Source of the DNA: Tretioscincus oriximinensis
Lineage: Eukaryota; Chordata; Lepidosauria; Squamata; Gymnophthalmidae
NCBI GenBank assembly: GCA_022410635.1
Contig: JAJVDF010000134.1
Location: 265,084-329,083 of the forward strand
DNA length: 64,000 nucleotides
Direction: 5' to 3'
The position numbers were made by a program, and so were the translations under genes. Below are positions 12,115-21,857 of the stretch, piece by piece. The first letter of the stretch is position 1; every line of letters begins with the position of its first letter. The notes beneath the pieces were generated by a model, which saw nothing but the letters and a program-made list of their open reading frames with translations, did no database searches and was not told the DNA's origin.

Positions 12115-12620
12115 AATGATATCAATCTCAAAGGGTATGTGGCTCCTTTAAAGAACTGAGATGTAGCAGATTGGAGCATGGAAGCAGGAGGAGTTAAGAG
12201 TTAGAGGGGGAAGTTCTGAGTTGGTTGTGATGCTGGAAGCATTTTTAAGTGGACTCTATGAGAGCTCTTGTGAACTACATGAAACATCATTAACATTATA
12301 TATTAAAGATAACAATGCACAGTGACTGGGTGGACCTGGGAATTTAAGAAATCCTAAACTAAAAGGAGGAAGGTTGCCTGAGAGAAAGGAGTCTTGGACC
12401 CGTTGGAAAAAAAAACACTGTTACTTTGTTACTGTATTTGTATACAGTATGTGTTTGAGTTGTATGTTAGGGGGTTTTTTTTGTTAATAAAGGCAGTTCT
12501 TGTTGAAACCAAGAATCTTTATTATAGAACATAGTGGGGGAGAAATTCAGACTGAAAATATACATGAATCACCTGAATCACCCTGAGTGTTTGGCATTCC
12601 TGAGGGAAGTGGTAGCAACA
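12115..12620 (+). mobile_element. LTR-like retroelement piece, family A copy 1
   Basis: Shares with 23335-23850 the block GTTAATAAAG-CAGTTCTTGT, then GAAACCAAGAATCTTTATTATAGAA and a GGGGGAGAAATTCAGACTG-like tail, plus a shared upstream GGAAGTTCTGAGTT-GTT-G-TGCTGGA segment. An AATAAA followed by a conserved T-rich and GAAACCAAG block is what the R-U5 part of an LTR would look like. I see no coding region and cannot set exact ends or TG/CA termini. Confidence 0.5.
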
Positions 12621-12825
12621 TACCATTAAGAGAACACCATATCAAAAACTGTATCAAACATAAATCTTTAACATCTTATCTGATAACACTTTAATACGTA
12701 ATAATAAACATTCAATACTTAGCATTCGGTATTGGTTGTTAACATTCATATTGGGACCATTCCAAACATTTTAATAACCCACACTTTATAGTAAAACAAA
12801 TGGCAAGGAAGTGTGCGGCTACAGG

Positions 12826-12859
12826 TCCCAAATTCATCTCGGGGACATCTCTAGGAAGA
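12826..12859 (+). repeat. Repeat X, copy 2, left part
   Basis: CCCAAATTCATCTCGGGGACATCTCTAGGAAGA matches 12030-12064 with a few changes. The copy resumes at about 13142 after an LTR-like insertion. Confidence 0.6.
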
Positions 12860-13141
12860 TGTAATTATATACTAAGGCTTTGTTGATAATGAATGGCATG
12901 ACATTTGTTTTCATTTCAATTACTGTGCACTGGGCTCATTTAAGTGGGAAATATCATTGAATTGCTTTGTATATTAGAGGAGTTCCTGCTGATAATATAA
13001 ACAGCAGATGTTAATGGCTCTGAGTCACTTTGAATCTTTGATTGTATTGTTCGATGATGTTCTTGCTGTTTCAATAAAGAATCAAGAAGATTTCGCGCTC
13101 TCTGGTTTCTGACTGAAGGAGGGATCTTTTAATTGTTAACA
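12860..13141 (+). mobile_element. Candidate solo LTR (282 bp) inside repeat X
   Basis: Starts TGTAATTA and ends TTAATTGTTAACA, giving TG...CA ends with a gapped inverted repeat. It carries a TATA-like TAATATAAAC (about 12993) and AATAAA at 13073-13078. It sits exactly where repeat X copy 2 is split. I see no clean target duplication (GAAGA against GGGTG), so the LTR call rests on ends, signals and the interrupted host repeat. Confidence 0.45.
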
Positions 13142-13170
13142 GGGTGACTCAACTTGTCAGTCACTTCTAT
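13142..13170 (+). repeat. Repeat X, copy 2, right part
   Basis: GACTCAACTTGTCAGTCACTTC matches 12088-12107 (ATTCCACTTGTCGGTCACTTG). Confidence 0.5.
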
Positions 13171-13328
13171 GCACACGTCTGGTCTCAGTATTGTTTGAAT
13201 ACACTACCATTTTCGTCCCTGTCTAGATGGAGCTTTATTCTGAGTAACGTCCCAGGACAGAGCTTGGCCAACCTCTTGCCAATATAGACTGTGGCAGGAC
13301 TAGAAATAACTAGTAGACATTATGAAAA

Positions 13329-13375
13329 ACAGAATGCTGGACTGCATGGGCTGTGGCCTGATTCAGGTTGGTTTT
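13329..13375 (+). mobile_element. Very short CR1 3' UTR fragment
   Basis: CAGAATGCTGGACTGCATGG, then GCTGTGGCCTGATTCAGG, matches the CR1 3' UTR at 61100-61140. Confidence 0.65.
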
Positions 13376-14160
13376 GCTTGTCAACAAACACTCTTCTGAG
13401 TAACAGGAGTGAAAATGGCTCTTTCCATTGTTTTAGGAGCTTTTTGAATTATAGGCAGTGATCATTTGGTTTAAATTCTTACGAGTCCATAATTTAAGAT
13501 ACTTAATTCTTTTCAGATCATTTTTTACTCCTTTAAGTCTGTGTTGTGAATTAGTTGGTGGGAGTGACATTTTAAAACATCTCAGATTTCTGGAGATTAA
13601 CCTTTAATCTGAAATCACTATAATGTTTTGCAGTATATTTCCCCACAAAACCCCCTGGAGCTAATCTCAAAGGGTGAGGAGTAAATAGAAGGGTGTCGAA
13701 AGCACAGTGTTAAACTTTTATTTACATAATCTGTATGGTACTATATTTGCTTTATTTCTTAACCAGTTAAGGAATAGTTCAAGAGAGATGTTAAAAATGC
13801 AATTGTTAATGAATTCAGTGTTCTGAAGTCCAGTTGGCCAGGAAAATGCACAAGCAAAGGTATAAGGATTTCCCATTCAGTACCCAATTAATGGCATTGT
13901 ATCCTTAGATTGGGATGACTGATTTGTTGTGATGATAGACTGCAGAGCAACGGAAATCAGAGTCATATATAAGATCTGTGTGCCTGTGTGTAAAGATTAC
14001 ATATTCTTAAAGAAATCATTCTAAGCAGTCCTGTTGATTGCATCCAGAAAAACATACACCAAGTTTCACAAGCAAGTTGATTCCCAGGATACATTTCGTA
14101 GACCAGATCTGTGACAAATTTGGATGTGGTCAAAATTTCACTTAAGTTTTAGTTAGTCTC
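13376..14160. other. Unannotated sequence
   Basis: No recognised repeat, gene or structured element. Confidence 0.4.
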
Positions 14161-15365
14161 TACAAAGATAATAAAGCCAGAATAAGAGTGAACTCAGGAT
14201 TATCAGAGTACTTTAATATAAACAATGCTGTAAAACAAGGGTGTCCTCTGTCACCTTTAATCTTCTTACTAGCAATCGAACCCGTGGCCAATAGAATTAG
14301 GAACAATGTGAATATTAGGGGATATACTTTTGGGGCAGAACAACTCAAAATCAATCTCTATGCTGAAGATGCTTTGATGATTACAGAGGACCCCTTAAAC
14401 ACACTACCATATTTAATTGTGGAAATATGAGACTTTGAAAGAATAACAGGCTTAAAGATAAATGTGGAAAAATTGGAATTACTAACTATTAACACCTCAA
14501 GAAATGAGCAAACTCAGATAAGTTTGATATACTTAGGGGTGAAAATAACAAAAAATCCAGATAGGCTGATAAAAGCCAATTATAACTCATTATGGAGGAA
14601 GATTAAAAACATGCTATATTCTTGGCCATATAAAAATGGGGTACTCTTACCAAAGAGAGGGTGTTAAAAATGATGGTCCTTCCAAGGTTTCTATATTTCT
14701 TTCAAACTCTTTCTGGAGCAACTCCTATGCAAATGTCTAGGACCTGTGAAAAGGAACTGAAAAAATGGAGCTTAAAAGACAGGATAAGGAGAATTCCAAA
14801 CTGAGTCTTTTTTTTGATGAAGGAAGAAGCGGGATGGAGTTTTCCATACCTAAGAACATATTGGGAAACATTTCAATTATTTAAAATAATAGATCAAGAA
14901 TATAAAGAAGAATCTAAAGTGCATAAAATAGAATTAAAATTGAATGGCATGGAAAACTTTTTTTTGCTGCATGATAGAATGGAGAAGGGAGATTAAATAT
15001 ATGGCTTCCACCCCGTGAGGCCTCATGGAAGACCTGGGACAGAATTATAGAATATTGGTTGATAGCCTTAACTAAGATAATTATTACCTTAGGGGAAAGC
15101 AATATGGCTAAATATTTGAAAATGCTAAAGAGTAAGGGACTAAGTAGACTAAAGGACCTATTTGATAATAGGGGTGATCCTATTACACTGAACAGGCTGA
15201 GAGATTTAAGACAAGATCTGAACCAATGGCTAATGGAAGCAGCCACATATGGTTTCATTAATAGACAAGATACTAGACGTCAAATGAGAGGTGAGCAAAG
15301 TGACATAGAGAAAAATATTATAAGGAGGATAAGAGGAGAAAAATCTTTAGAAGGTGCATTATATA
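14161..15365 (+). mobile_element. L1-clade LINE, partial ORF2 (reverse transcriptase), interrupted
   Basis: The frame at 14188-14430 contains 'AVKQGCPLSPLIFLLAIEP' and 'INLYAEDALMITEDP', the L1-type RT fingers/palm motifs. The canonical YADD catalytic box here reads YAED. The next frames give 'ITGLKIN', 'IYLGVKITKNPDRL' and 'WRKIKNMLYSWP', which follow in L1 ORF2. Later frames (14814-14996, 15059-15382) are the C-terminal part. Stops and frameshifts at about 14428, 14665 and 14800 make it a pseudogene. The copy is broken by a palindrome (about 15366-15442) and a CR1 (15463-16762) and seems to resume to about 16905. Confidence 0.85.
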
Positions 15366-15442
15366 CTACTCAAAACAATTAAGGGAACACTTTAACATAC
15401 ACTGTTATGTTAAAGTGTTCCCTTAATTGTTTTGAGCAACAT
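15366..15442. mobile_element. Perfect palindromic MITE with 31-bp arms
   Basis: 15369-15399 and 15406-15436 are exact reverse complements (31 of 31), separated by 6 bp. The outer ends CTACTCAAAAC and GTTTTGAGCAAC are imperfect inverted ends, flanked by ATATA on both sides (about 15361-15365 and 15441-15445). The inserted unit is therefore a minimal hairpin transposon, probably of a TA-targeting group. Confidence 0.75.
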
Positions 15443-15462
15443 ATAAATTACTCATCGAGAAT

Positions 15463-16762
15463 AAATGGAACCAGGAAACTATAGGCCTGTGAGTCTGACT
15501 TCCATACCAGGAAAGCTCCTTGAACAAGTTATAAAGCAGCATGTATGCCAGCATTTGGATAGGAATGCAGTAATTAATCAGAGTCAACATGGATTTGTAA
15601 CAAACAGGTCATGCCAGACTAATCTAATTTCTTTCTATGATAGAATTACCAAATGGGTTGATCAGGGAAATGCAGCATTTGGCAAAATATCTCATTCCAT
15701 CCTTATTGAAAAAATGGTCAAGTATGGGATTGACAAAACAATAGTTAGATGGATTCAAAACTGGCTTAGTGATCGTACTCAAAGAGTGGGAATAAATGGT
15801 TCCACATCCAATTGGAAGACTGTTTCATGTAGTGTACCACAAGGGTCTGTTCTAGGCCCGGTGCTATTATAGATGAAGGAATTGAAGGAAAACTTATCAA
15901 ATTTGCTGATGGCACAAAACTAGACGGTGTTGCTAATACTAAACAAGATAGAGATAGGATTCAAAAAGATCTAGACAAGCTTGAACAATAGGCTGAAACT
16001 AACAGAATGGTATTTAACAGAGAGAAATGCAAGATCCCACATCTGGGCAAAAATAATAAAAAGAGCACATATAGAATGGGAGGAATATGTCTGAGCAGCA
16101 GCACAGGTGAGAAGGACCTGGGTGTTTTGGTAGATCACAGATTAAACATGAGTCAACAGTTTGAAACAGCTGCAAAAAAGGCAAACACAATCCTGGGATG
16201 TATCAAGAGGGGCATAGAATCTCGCTCATGTGAAGTAATTATTCCTCTCTACAGTACTTTGGTACGACCACACTTGGAATACTGTGTTCAGTTCTGGGGT
16301 TTCCAATTTTAAAAGGACATTGATAAACTAGAGCAAGTACAAAAGAGAGTTACAAGGATGGTGAGTAGTCTGGAAACCATGTCCTATGAGGAACGGTTAA
16401 AGGATCTGGGGATGTTTAGTCTGCAAAAGAGAAGACTGAGAGGAGACCTGATAGCTGTCTACAAATATCTGAAGGGCTGTCACAAAGCAGAGGGATCAAC
16501 ATTGTTCTCATGGACTAGAAACAATGGAATAAAACTGCAAGGGAGTAGATTTAGATTCGATATCAGAAAAAAAAACTTTCTAACAGTAAGGGTGATAAAC
16601 TAGTGGAACAGTTTGCCACAAGAGGTGGTGAGTTCACCTTCACTGGAAATCTTCAAACAGAGACTGGACAGTCATCTTTTTGGGATGGTTTAATTAATCC
16701 AGCATCGAGCAGGGGGTTGGACCCGATGACTCTGGAGGTCCCTTCCAACTCTATGATTCTAA
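15463..16762 (+). mobile_element. CR1 LINE, RT domain to 3' terminus
   Basis: RT starts in the frame 15465-15872: 'EPGNYRPVSLTSIPGKLLE', then 'DRITKWVDQGNA'. A deletion removes the first catalytic segment, joining GNA to 'FGKISHSILIEKM', and 'SVPQGSVLGPVLL' follows. The next segment after 15873 carries FADG where FADD is expected. 16007-16312 gives 'LVRPHLEYCVQFWGF' and 16358-16603 gives 'EERLKDLGMFSLQKRRLRGD'. The 3' end has the classic CR1 terminus (TCCCTTCCAACTCTATGATTCT, 16739-16760). Inserted in, and therefore younger than, the L1-clade LINE. Confidence 0.95.
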
Positions 16763-16905
16763 ATACGAACTTTTTTCGCAGATAAGACAAAAATGGGCAT
16801 TGGATTTAGGGAATAATAATTCTTTGTGTGGGGGTGGGATTGGTGCATATTTTTTTTTAGATGTCTTTTTTATGTGTTTAATATTTGTATGTTCTTTATT
16901 ATATT
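16763..16905 (+). mobile_element. Probable 3' remainder of the interrupted L1-clade LINE
   Basis: Resumes directly after the CR1 3' end with CGCAGATAAGACAAAAATGG, which could continue the ORF, then a G/T-rich stretch and a T-rich 3' UTR-like stretch. Assignment is by position and base composition only. Confidence 0.45.
16863..16895. repeat. 33-bp inverted repeat, left arm
   Basis: Reverse complement of 17129-17161 with one mismatch in 33. The pair brackets the first MITE. Confidence 0.85.
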
Positions 16906-16918
16906 TAATATATATATA

Positions 16919-17123
16919 GGGGCTTCAAAAATGTATACACACTGTGAACTTCCATAGAAAATTTATTTACTGTTCTACTGTTCTACAAAGTTAAATTTCA
17001 GGAAATTAGAAAGCTTAAAGTCCAGTGTAAATAAAACGTAAATAACAAATGTTAATGAGTCACCACTGATTCTATACATTGTATGGAAGTTCAAAGTGTG
17101 TATACATTTTTTGAAGCACCCTG
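16919..17123. mobile_element. TA-flanked MITE 1 (mariner-like), 205 bp
   Basis: Bounded by TA on both sides. Right end TTTTTTGAAGCACCCTG is the inverse of the left end GGGGCTTCAAAAATG with small changes, and inverted repeats reach inward through TGTATACACA-TTTGAACTTCCAT. No transposase. TA target and the CAGGGTG-type end suggest Tc1/mariner mobilisation. Confidence 0.8.
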
Positions 17124-17128
17124 TATAT

Positions 17129-17161
17129 AGAACATACAAATGTTAAACACATAAAAAAGAC
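17129..17161. repeat. 33-bp inverted repeat, right arm
   Basis: Partner of 16863-16895 (32 of 33 paired). Confidence 0.85.
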
Positions 17162-17175
17162 CACTCAGCAAAATA

Positions 17176-17409
17176 CAGGGTGCTTCAAAAAATGTATACA
17201 CACTTTGAACTTCCATAGAAAATTTATTTACTATTCTACAAAATTAAATTTCAGGATTTCCCGATTTGAACAGTATTAACACTTGTTATTTACGTTTTAT
17301 TTACGTTGGACTTTAAGCTTTCTAATTTCCTGAAATTTAACTTTGTAGTACAGTAAATAAATTTTCTATGGAAGTTCAAAGTGTGTATACATTTTTTTGA
17401 AGCACCCTG
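17176..17409. mobile_element. TA-flanked MITE 2 (same family as MITE 1), 234 bp
   Basis: Starts CAGGGTGCTTCAAAAAATG and ends CATTTTTTTGAAGCACCCTG, with TA on both sides. Terminal inverted repeats of about 57 bp are nearly perfect, through TTCCATAGAAAATTTATTTACT. It contains a middle part missing from MITE 1, so the two are separate insertions or deletion variants 52 bp apart. Confidence 0.88.
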
Positions 17410-17574
17410 TATATATATAAAAAGAAGAAAAGACCTAATCCTCCATTTTAGGGAGTTTACTATGCCACATCATCTGCATGGGAATAATGGTATGACACAG
17501 ATGTGTTATGGCAATTCTCTAAAATAGAGAGTACATTAATCTGCTCTACAAGTATAATAATGCCAATAAATAAA

Positions 17575-17680
17575 CTCTGAGGAAATAGACTTGACTACAA
17601 AAGCTCATGTTACCTAACTTTCTCTTGTTATTCTTCAAAGTGCTACAAGTCCTCTTTCCTGGATTTTGAGGTGTCTGTAA
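17575..17680 (+). repeat. Decayed hammerhead-like short repeat
   Basis: CTCTGAGGAAATAGACTTGA, then CTACAAAAGCTCATGTTACC, followed by a TCTTGTTATTCTTCAAAGTGC tail, aligns with the family consensus. The core is degraded (GAAA is AAAA). Confidence 0.55.
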
Positions 17681-18504
17681 TGTTCTGTATAGAAACTTTA
17701 CCTGCCATTCTCTCCATTTTAAAAGGTCACGGGCTCTTATGCTCTGACAATGCTTTAAGAAAAACAAATCAGTGTTTATTTAGCACATATAAAATGTCTA
17801 TAGTTATGGATAAATAGGTGGTAGAAGAAGATGGAGAAAGAGAGAGGTGGTAAGAAACATCACTGTATGTTTAATTGTATATAATAATATTTTTTATTTT
17901 TATTCGATTATTAATACAGCTTTTTAAAAGAAAAGAAAATGTTATCTTTTAACAGTATACTTCACAGTTAGAAAGAAGCATTGACATTCAACAGTGATAA
18001 AAAGCTCTCAATTTTATATTGGGAAACAGAATAAGATAAGTGTAACTAACTGAAAGACAGGCAAAAATAACTAATGGAAGAAGAGCAAGAATAACTGCTG
18101 GTCCCACCCACACAGTGGGATTAATAATACCTGGCAATTTAGAGAGCAGAACCTGAATTGTATTATCACCACCCTCTTATGGGAACATATGAGAATAATA
18201 ATTTGAGAGAGAGTCAGATGAGTCAGATGAATCAGAAACAGAACTTGAGAGAGTTCCCATAGCAGTTTTTTGTTTTGTATTTTAAGCCAACCTATTTCTC
18301 AGGAAATACTTTGCCACTCATCTTTGTATATGTAGAAGAGATAAATCGATATAGCTTTTACATATAACTAATATTAACAGTATGTGTTTTGATGTGTTTA
18401 CCAAAAAGGGATTTTAAATGTTCTACCGGCCACCCTGTTTTCCAATTTATTAAGAACTTTTGATCACTCTGTTAAACTCCTATTAAGAAAAGGAAAATGG
18501 CATA
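17681..18504. other. Unannotated AT-rich sequence
   Basis: No recognised element. Confidence 0.4.
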
Positions 18505-18627
18505 AGCATTCCGAAGTAGACTTGCCTATAAAGGCTCATGTTCCCTACCTTTTTCTTGCTAGCCTATAATATGCTATGTTTTGCTATATTTTCTGGACCA
18601 GACTAACACAGCTATTTCTTTGAAATC
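18505..18627 (+). repeat. Decayed hammerhead-like short repeat with full 3' tail
   Basis: CCGAAGTAGACTTGCCTATAAAGGCTCATG opens the copy, and GGACCAGACTAACACAGCTATTTCTTTGAAAT ends it, matching the family's 3' tail. Confidence 0.6.
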
Positions 18628-18870
18628 AGCCACTATGGAAAGCACCATCAGCACTATGGAAATCCATCAGCTTTCCTGAATCCTTGCCTAGGTACAGACA
18701 GATATCATCTTTCTTTAAAACTGCAAACAAGAGGATACCATTCTAATAGGTTTATAGTGACAAACTGTGCAACTTTTCCACAAGAAACTACTGAAACGCT
18801 TGATCAGCAAACTGGAAGGATCAAGAGAAAAAAAATCTAAAGTCATTTATAAGAAACTAATTATCCACAA
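18628..18870. other. Unannotated sequence
   Basis: Nothing recognised. Confidence 0.4.
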
Positions 18871-18986
18871 ACGACACTGATGGACACACCCACGTAGAGA
18901 GCAGGATGGACTGGGTGGAGGGATAGGTAGATGTACAAAAGGATGCAGGGAGTAGATAAGGAGGGAAGGGTGGATGGATGGACTAA
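18871..18986 (+). repeat. Imperfect GGAT/GGTG simple-sequence cluster
   Basis: Purine-rich run with repeated GGATGG, GGTGGA and GGTAGATG words. Similar clusters lie at 20375-20515 (same strand) and 25195-25410 (opposite strand). Confidence 0.6.
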
Positions 18987-20374
18987 TGGAGCTTTTGATT
19001 CCTGAAAATTCCCTGGGGAAAACGTGGGTGGGTTTCATGAGTCTTATTCCCTATATAGGTAACAGAATTTTTTAGGCGTGGGTTTTAAAAACACCTTTTA
19101 CCACAAAAATTAAAATAAACAATGACATATAAAATAATACAAAATTAAGAGAGACACATCAAAAATGAAATAACTTTATTAAAAACAAAAAAGGAAAAAT
19201 CTATAATCAATAAAAGCAAAAAGAGATCCTTAAAAATGATAGTAGTTTAAAGCATCTTTGCATAAATCAAGAAAAACAGGCATACAGTTTATGCATTAAA
19301 ATAAAGCATAAAAATTGCAGAAAAAGACATTAAAAAATCTTTCAAATCTTGACTGCATAGCAGAAAAATAATCATGCAATAAGAAAAACTTAAGAAAAAT
19401 ATCATGTAAATATGCTTAATCATGAAACTAATTCTAGTTGTGTATGATGGTGTATGTAATTTAATTCTCACCCATTCTTCAGAGTCTTTAGACAGTTATT
19501 TTGGGAAATGAAGAAGTTTCCTTGTAGTAAATTGCAGAGATGAGAAGATGAAAAAGATGGAGGAGAAAGCTCAGAGAAGATTCTAGAGCTTCTTCATACT
19601 TTTCCCTGAATTCTATGTCCCTTTTAATATATTTTTCCTGTAACTATCACTGGTTTTCCCTGGTCAGCTCATTTTCCTCCTTCGTATGAGAAAACCTCCT
19701 TTCTCAGCCTATAGATTTATCCTTATACTACTGTTTCCTATTGATATTCTAAGATTCAAAAATATCTATATTGTGTGACATTCCTTTCTGTAACCATTCT
19801 TCCTGCATGATTTTTGGAACCCAATTGTTTAATGTTTATCTCAGGAATTACAGCATCCTGTTTTTCTAGCTGAGATCAATACTTCAGAAATGTAAATTCC
19901 TTCATACAATGGGTTTCAAAATAGATCTTATTTTTAACTGATATCACTTCTTAAAAACAGGAATCTTATGCATTTGATAAAGGTCTGATATAATGAGCTG
20001 TCGTGTATCTTATTGCACAGACAATGGGAATCTCAATATATATTTTATTGATTCTGACACTCAGTTTGAAACTGCTATTCCTTTTGTGATAATTAAGATT
20101 TGTCATCCTGTTTGCTCTTATCAGAATACAGAAGACCAGCCACAGGTTTCCTTTCACAGAAAAGCACAATGGTGTGTCCTCGAGTCATTCTTCTCAGGAA
20201 TTTCAGCTTTGCTTGAGTTTGTGCTCTTAAGAGGGAAATGTAAAGGCAAAAGCTGATTTCTTTCCAAATTTTAATTTCATTTTCAATAAACCTGCACAGA
20301 ATTAATAATTGTATGATATTTCTATGTTACTGTCTTTCTTCTTATGCCATATTAATCAATGCCTATCAGAGCTA
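18987..20374. other. Unannotated AT-rich sequence
   Basis: A-rich stretch at 19085-19440. No recognised mobile element or gene. The open frame 19993-20256 (87 codons) has no family resemblance I know. Confidence 0.4.
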
Positions 20375-20515
20375 AGTGGTGGAGGGATGGATGGATGCAG
20401 AACCTAATGAGAGGGGTGGATGGATGGATAGATGGTTGGATGAAGAGGATGGTTGGAATCAGTGGAGGTATGGGGATAGATAGAGGGAATGGATGTGAGG
20501 GGGGCATGTATAGGG
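20375..20515 (+). repeat. Imperfect GGAT simple-sequence cluster
   Basis: Repeated GGATGGAT, GATAGATGG and GGTATGGGGATAGAT words. It explains the open frame at 20359-20568, whose glycine/tryptophan-rich translation is a by-product. Confidence 0.7.
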
Positions 20516-20974
20516 CAAGGGGGAGGACTCTTGGTTACATTCTCACCAAACCTCTTATGCTTTGGTGACTTTTTATTGCAGAGAGAGATATTTTGAGCAC
20601 CGGGTAAGATATCTCATCTGGAAATTTTAAAATTTATGTATACACTGTTTTTTTATTTCAGAATTTGCTTATTCTTCCTACATCATCTTCATACTTCTGT
20701 GATCCAGATTGTTCTCAGCTGGGATGCACTAATTCTCGGGGTGAAAGTTTACCAGTAATTCATAGTTCCATGATTTGGCTTAAATCTCATCTTCTGAGAC
20801 AGAGTATATCAACAGTTTGTGGTGTTTCACTAATCTGCAATAAGTCTCATGGCTCGTCCGTGGGCGCCGGCTGTTGCTGTCGGGGAGGAAGGTGACACTC
20901 TAGGAAGGAGCGTCCTTTCTTGTCTGCCCCGGAAGTGGGCGACAGGAAATGACGCGCCTTCCGGGTGACGAGGG

Positions 20975-20983
20975 GTATTTAAC
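20975..20983 (+). promoter_or_regulatory. TATA-like box with upstream ETS-type motifs
   Basis: GTATTTAAC, 39 bp downstream of CCGGAAGTG and about 12 bp downstream of CTTCCGG. This is a plausible RNA polymerase II core promoter, with predicted initiation near 21003. Inferred from motifs only. Confidence 0.4.
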
Positions 20984-21375
20984 CCCAGAGCCCGACGCCA
21001 TCTTCCTCAGTTGCTGGCGACGCGCGAAAACCCACCCAGTTCCCCCCCCAACTAATTTTCTTTCTTTTTCAGTCATGGCTGTGAGAGGAGGTGTCAGTGG
21101 TTAGCGCAGCTTGGAGGCCCACGAGGAGGTGGAAGAACCTGGAGGCAGGGAAACCGCGAATTCCTCATAGAATGAGGGCCCTTCTTAAAAGGGTTCTGAA
21201 CTTGTGTGCCTACCTTGGGACAGTAGGTGAAACACAGGTTTGGAGTCAGGGAGGTGGGCTATACACAGGACTGATCCCTTGAGAGCCCTTTAAGCCTCTC
21301 TGATCCTCCAGGCAGTACCCACAAAATGGGTGGGTCAGAGGTGCTGTTGGACGGCCCGGACGCCTAGGCCATGGG

Positions 21376-21431
21376 GGCTGGCACACCACATGAGTGGCCA
21401 GCCGGTGACCATCGCAGGGGGCGTGGTCACC
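21376..21431 (+). other. Two adjoining hairpins
   Basis: GGCTGGC (21376-21382) pairs with GCCAGCC (21397-21403). With no gap, GGTGACCA (21404-21411) pairs with TGGTCACC (21424-21431). Both stems are perfect and the two could stack coaxially. Confidence 0.7.
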
Positions 21432-21503
21432 AGCTGCCTACAGGCAAGGCCCGGGCTGGGCAGTGGATGCCACGCCTTGGTGTGTGGCCCAAAATTGGGT
21501 GTA

Positions 21504-21582
21504 AGCCAGGCCGGGCGGCTGGCTTCGTGCGTCATGCCAGGGAGCGTGGCAAAAGGATCAGGTCAGGCCGGGCGGCTGACCT
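21504..21582 (+). other. Two hairpins with identical 9-nt loop but different stems
   Basis: AGCCAG (21504-21509) and CTGGCT (21519-21524) flank GCCGGGCGG. AGGTCAG (21560-21566) and CTGACCT (21576-21582) flank the same GCCGGGCGG. Stem bases differ between the two but remain complementary. Confidence 0.7.
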
Positions 21583-21857
21583 GGGGGGCCTACCAAGCTG
21601 CTGCGCCTGCCACTCTCCTACTCTAGCCATGGCCTCTTCTCTCCACTTTTGGTGACATTTGTTATAAGCACTTTTAAGTTATTGTTTAGCTGTCGTGCCG
21701 TTTATGTCACGAGTTTTGCGTTAGGGTTTTTGACTTATTGTTAACTTAATAAATCCTTTTGTTCAACTTTAATTTGAGTCGTCTCCTTCTCTACCCTCGG
21801 CTGCAATGTGCAACTAGAGGAAGCTCTGAAAAAGTCCACACCAATTCCTAATGCACA

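Larger units (their letters stand above)
20843..21800 (+). mobile_element. CpG-rich inserted unit with promoter-like motifs, hairpins and poly(A) signal
   Basis: Sharply GC- and CpG-rich in an AT-rich background. CTGCAAT lies on both sides (20836-20842 and 21801-21807), a possible 7-bp target duplication. In plus order: an ETS-type CCGGAAGTG (20929) and an inverted CTTCCGG (20958), a TATA-like GTATTTAA (20975), a pyrimidine tract ending in a splice-acceptor-like TTTCTTTCTTTTTCAG (about 21057-21072), a hairpin cluster at 21376-21582, and AATAAA (21748-21753). Open frames here are short and overlap on both strands, so I do not call a protein. It could be a non-autonomous LTR element, a solo LTR with a long R region, or a promoter with non-coding RNA. 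High CpG content suggests recent insertion or lack of methylation. Confidence 0.5.

Noticed and set aside
20850..20866. GGCTCGTCCG resembling a retroviral proline-tRNA primer-binding site after a CA
   Set aside because: Two bases short of the usual site, no LTR-like sequence upstream, and the promoter-like motifs lie downstream instead. Probably coincidence.
21330..21655. Overlapping frames of 94-98 codons in the CpG unit
   Set aside because: Open on both strands and in two plus frames, which is the signature of CpG-rich DNA rather than of a protein.
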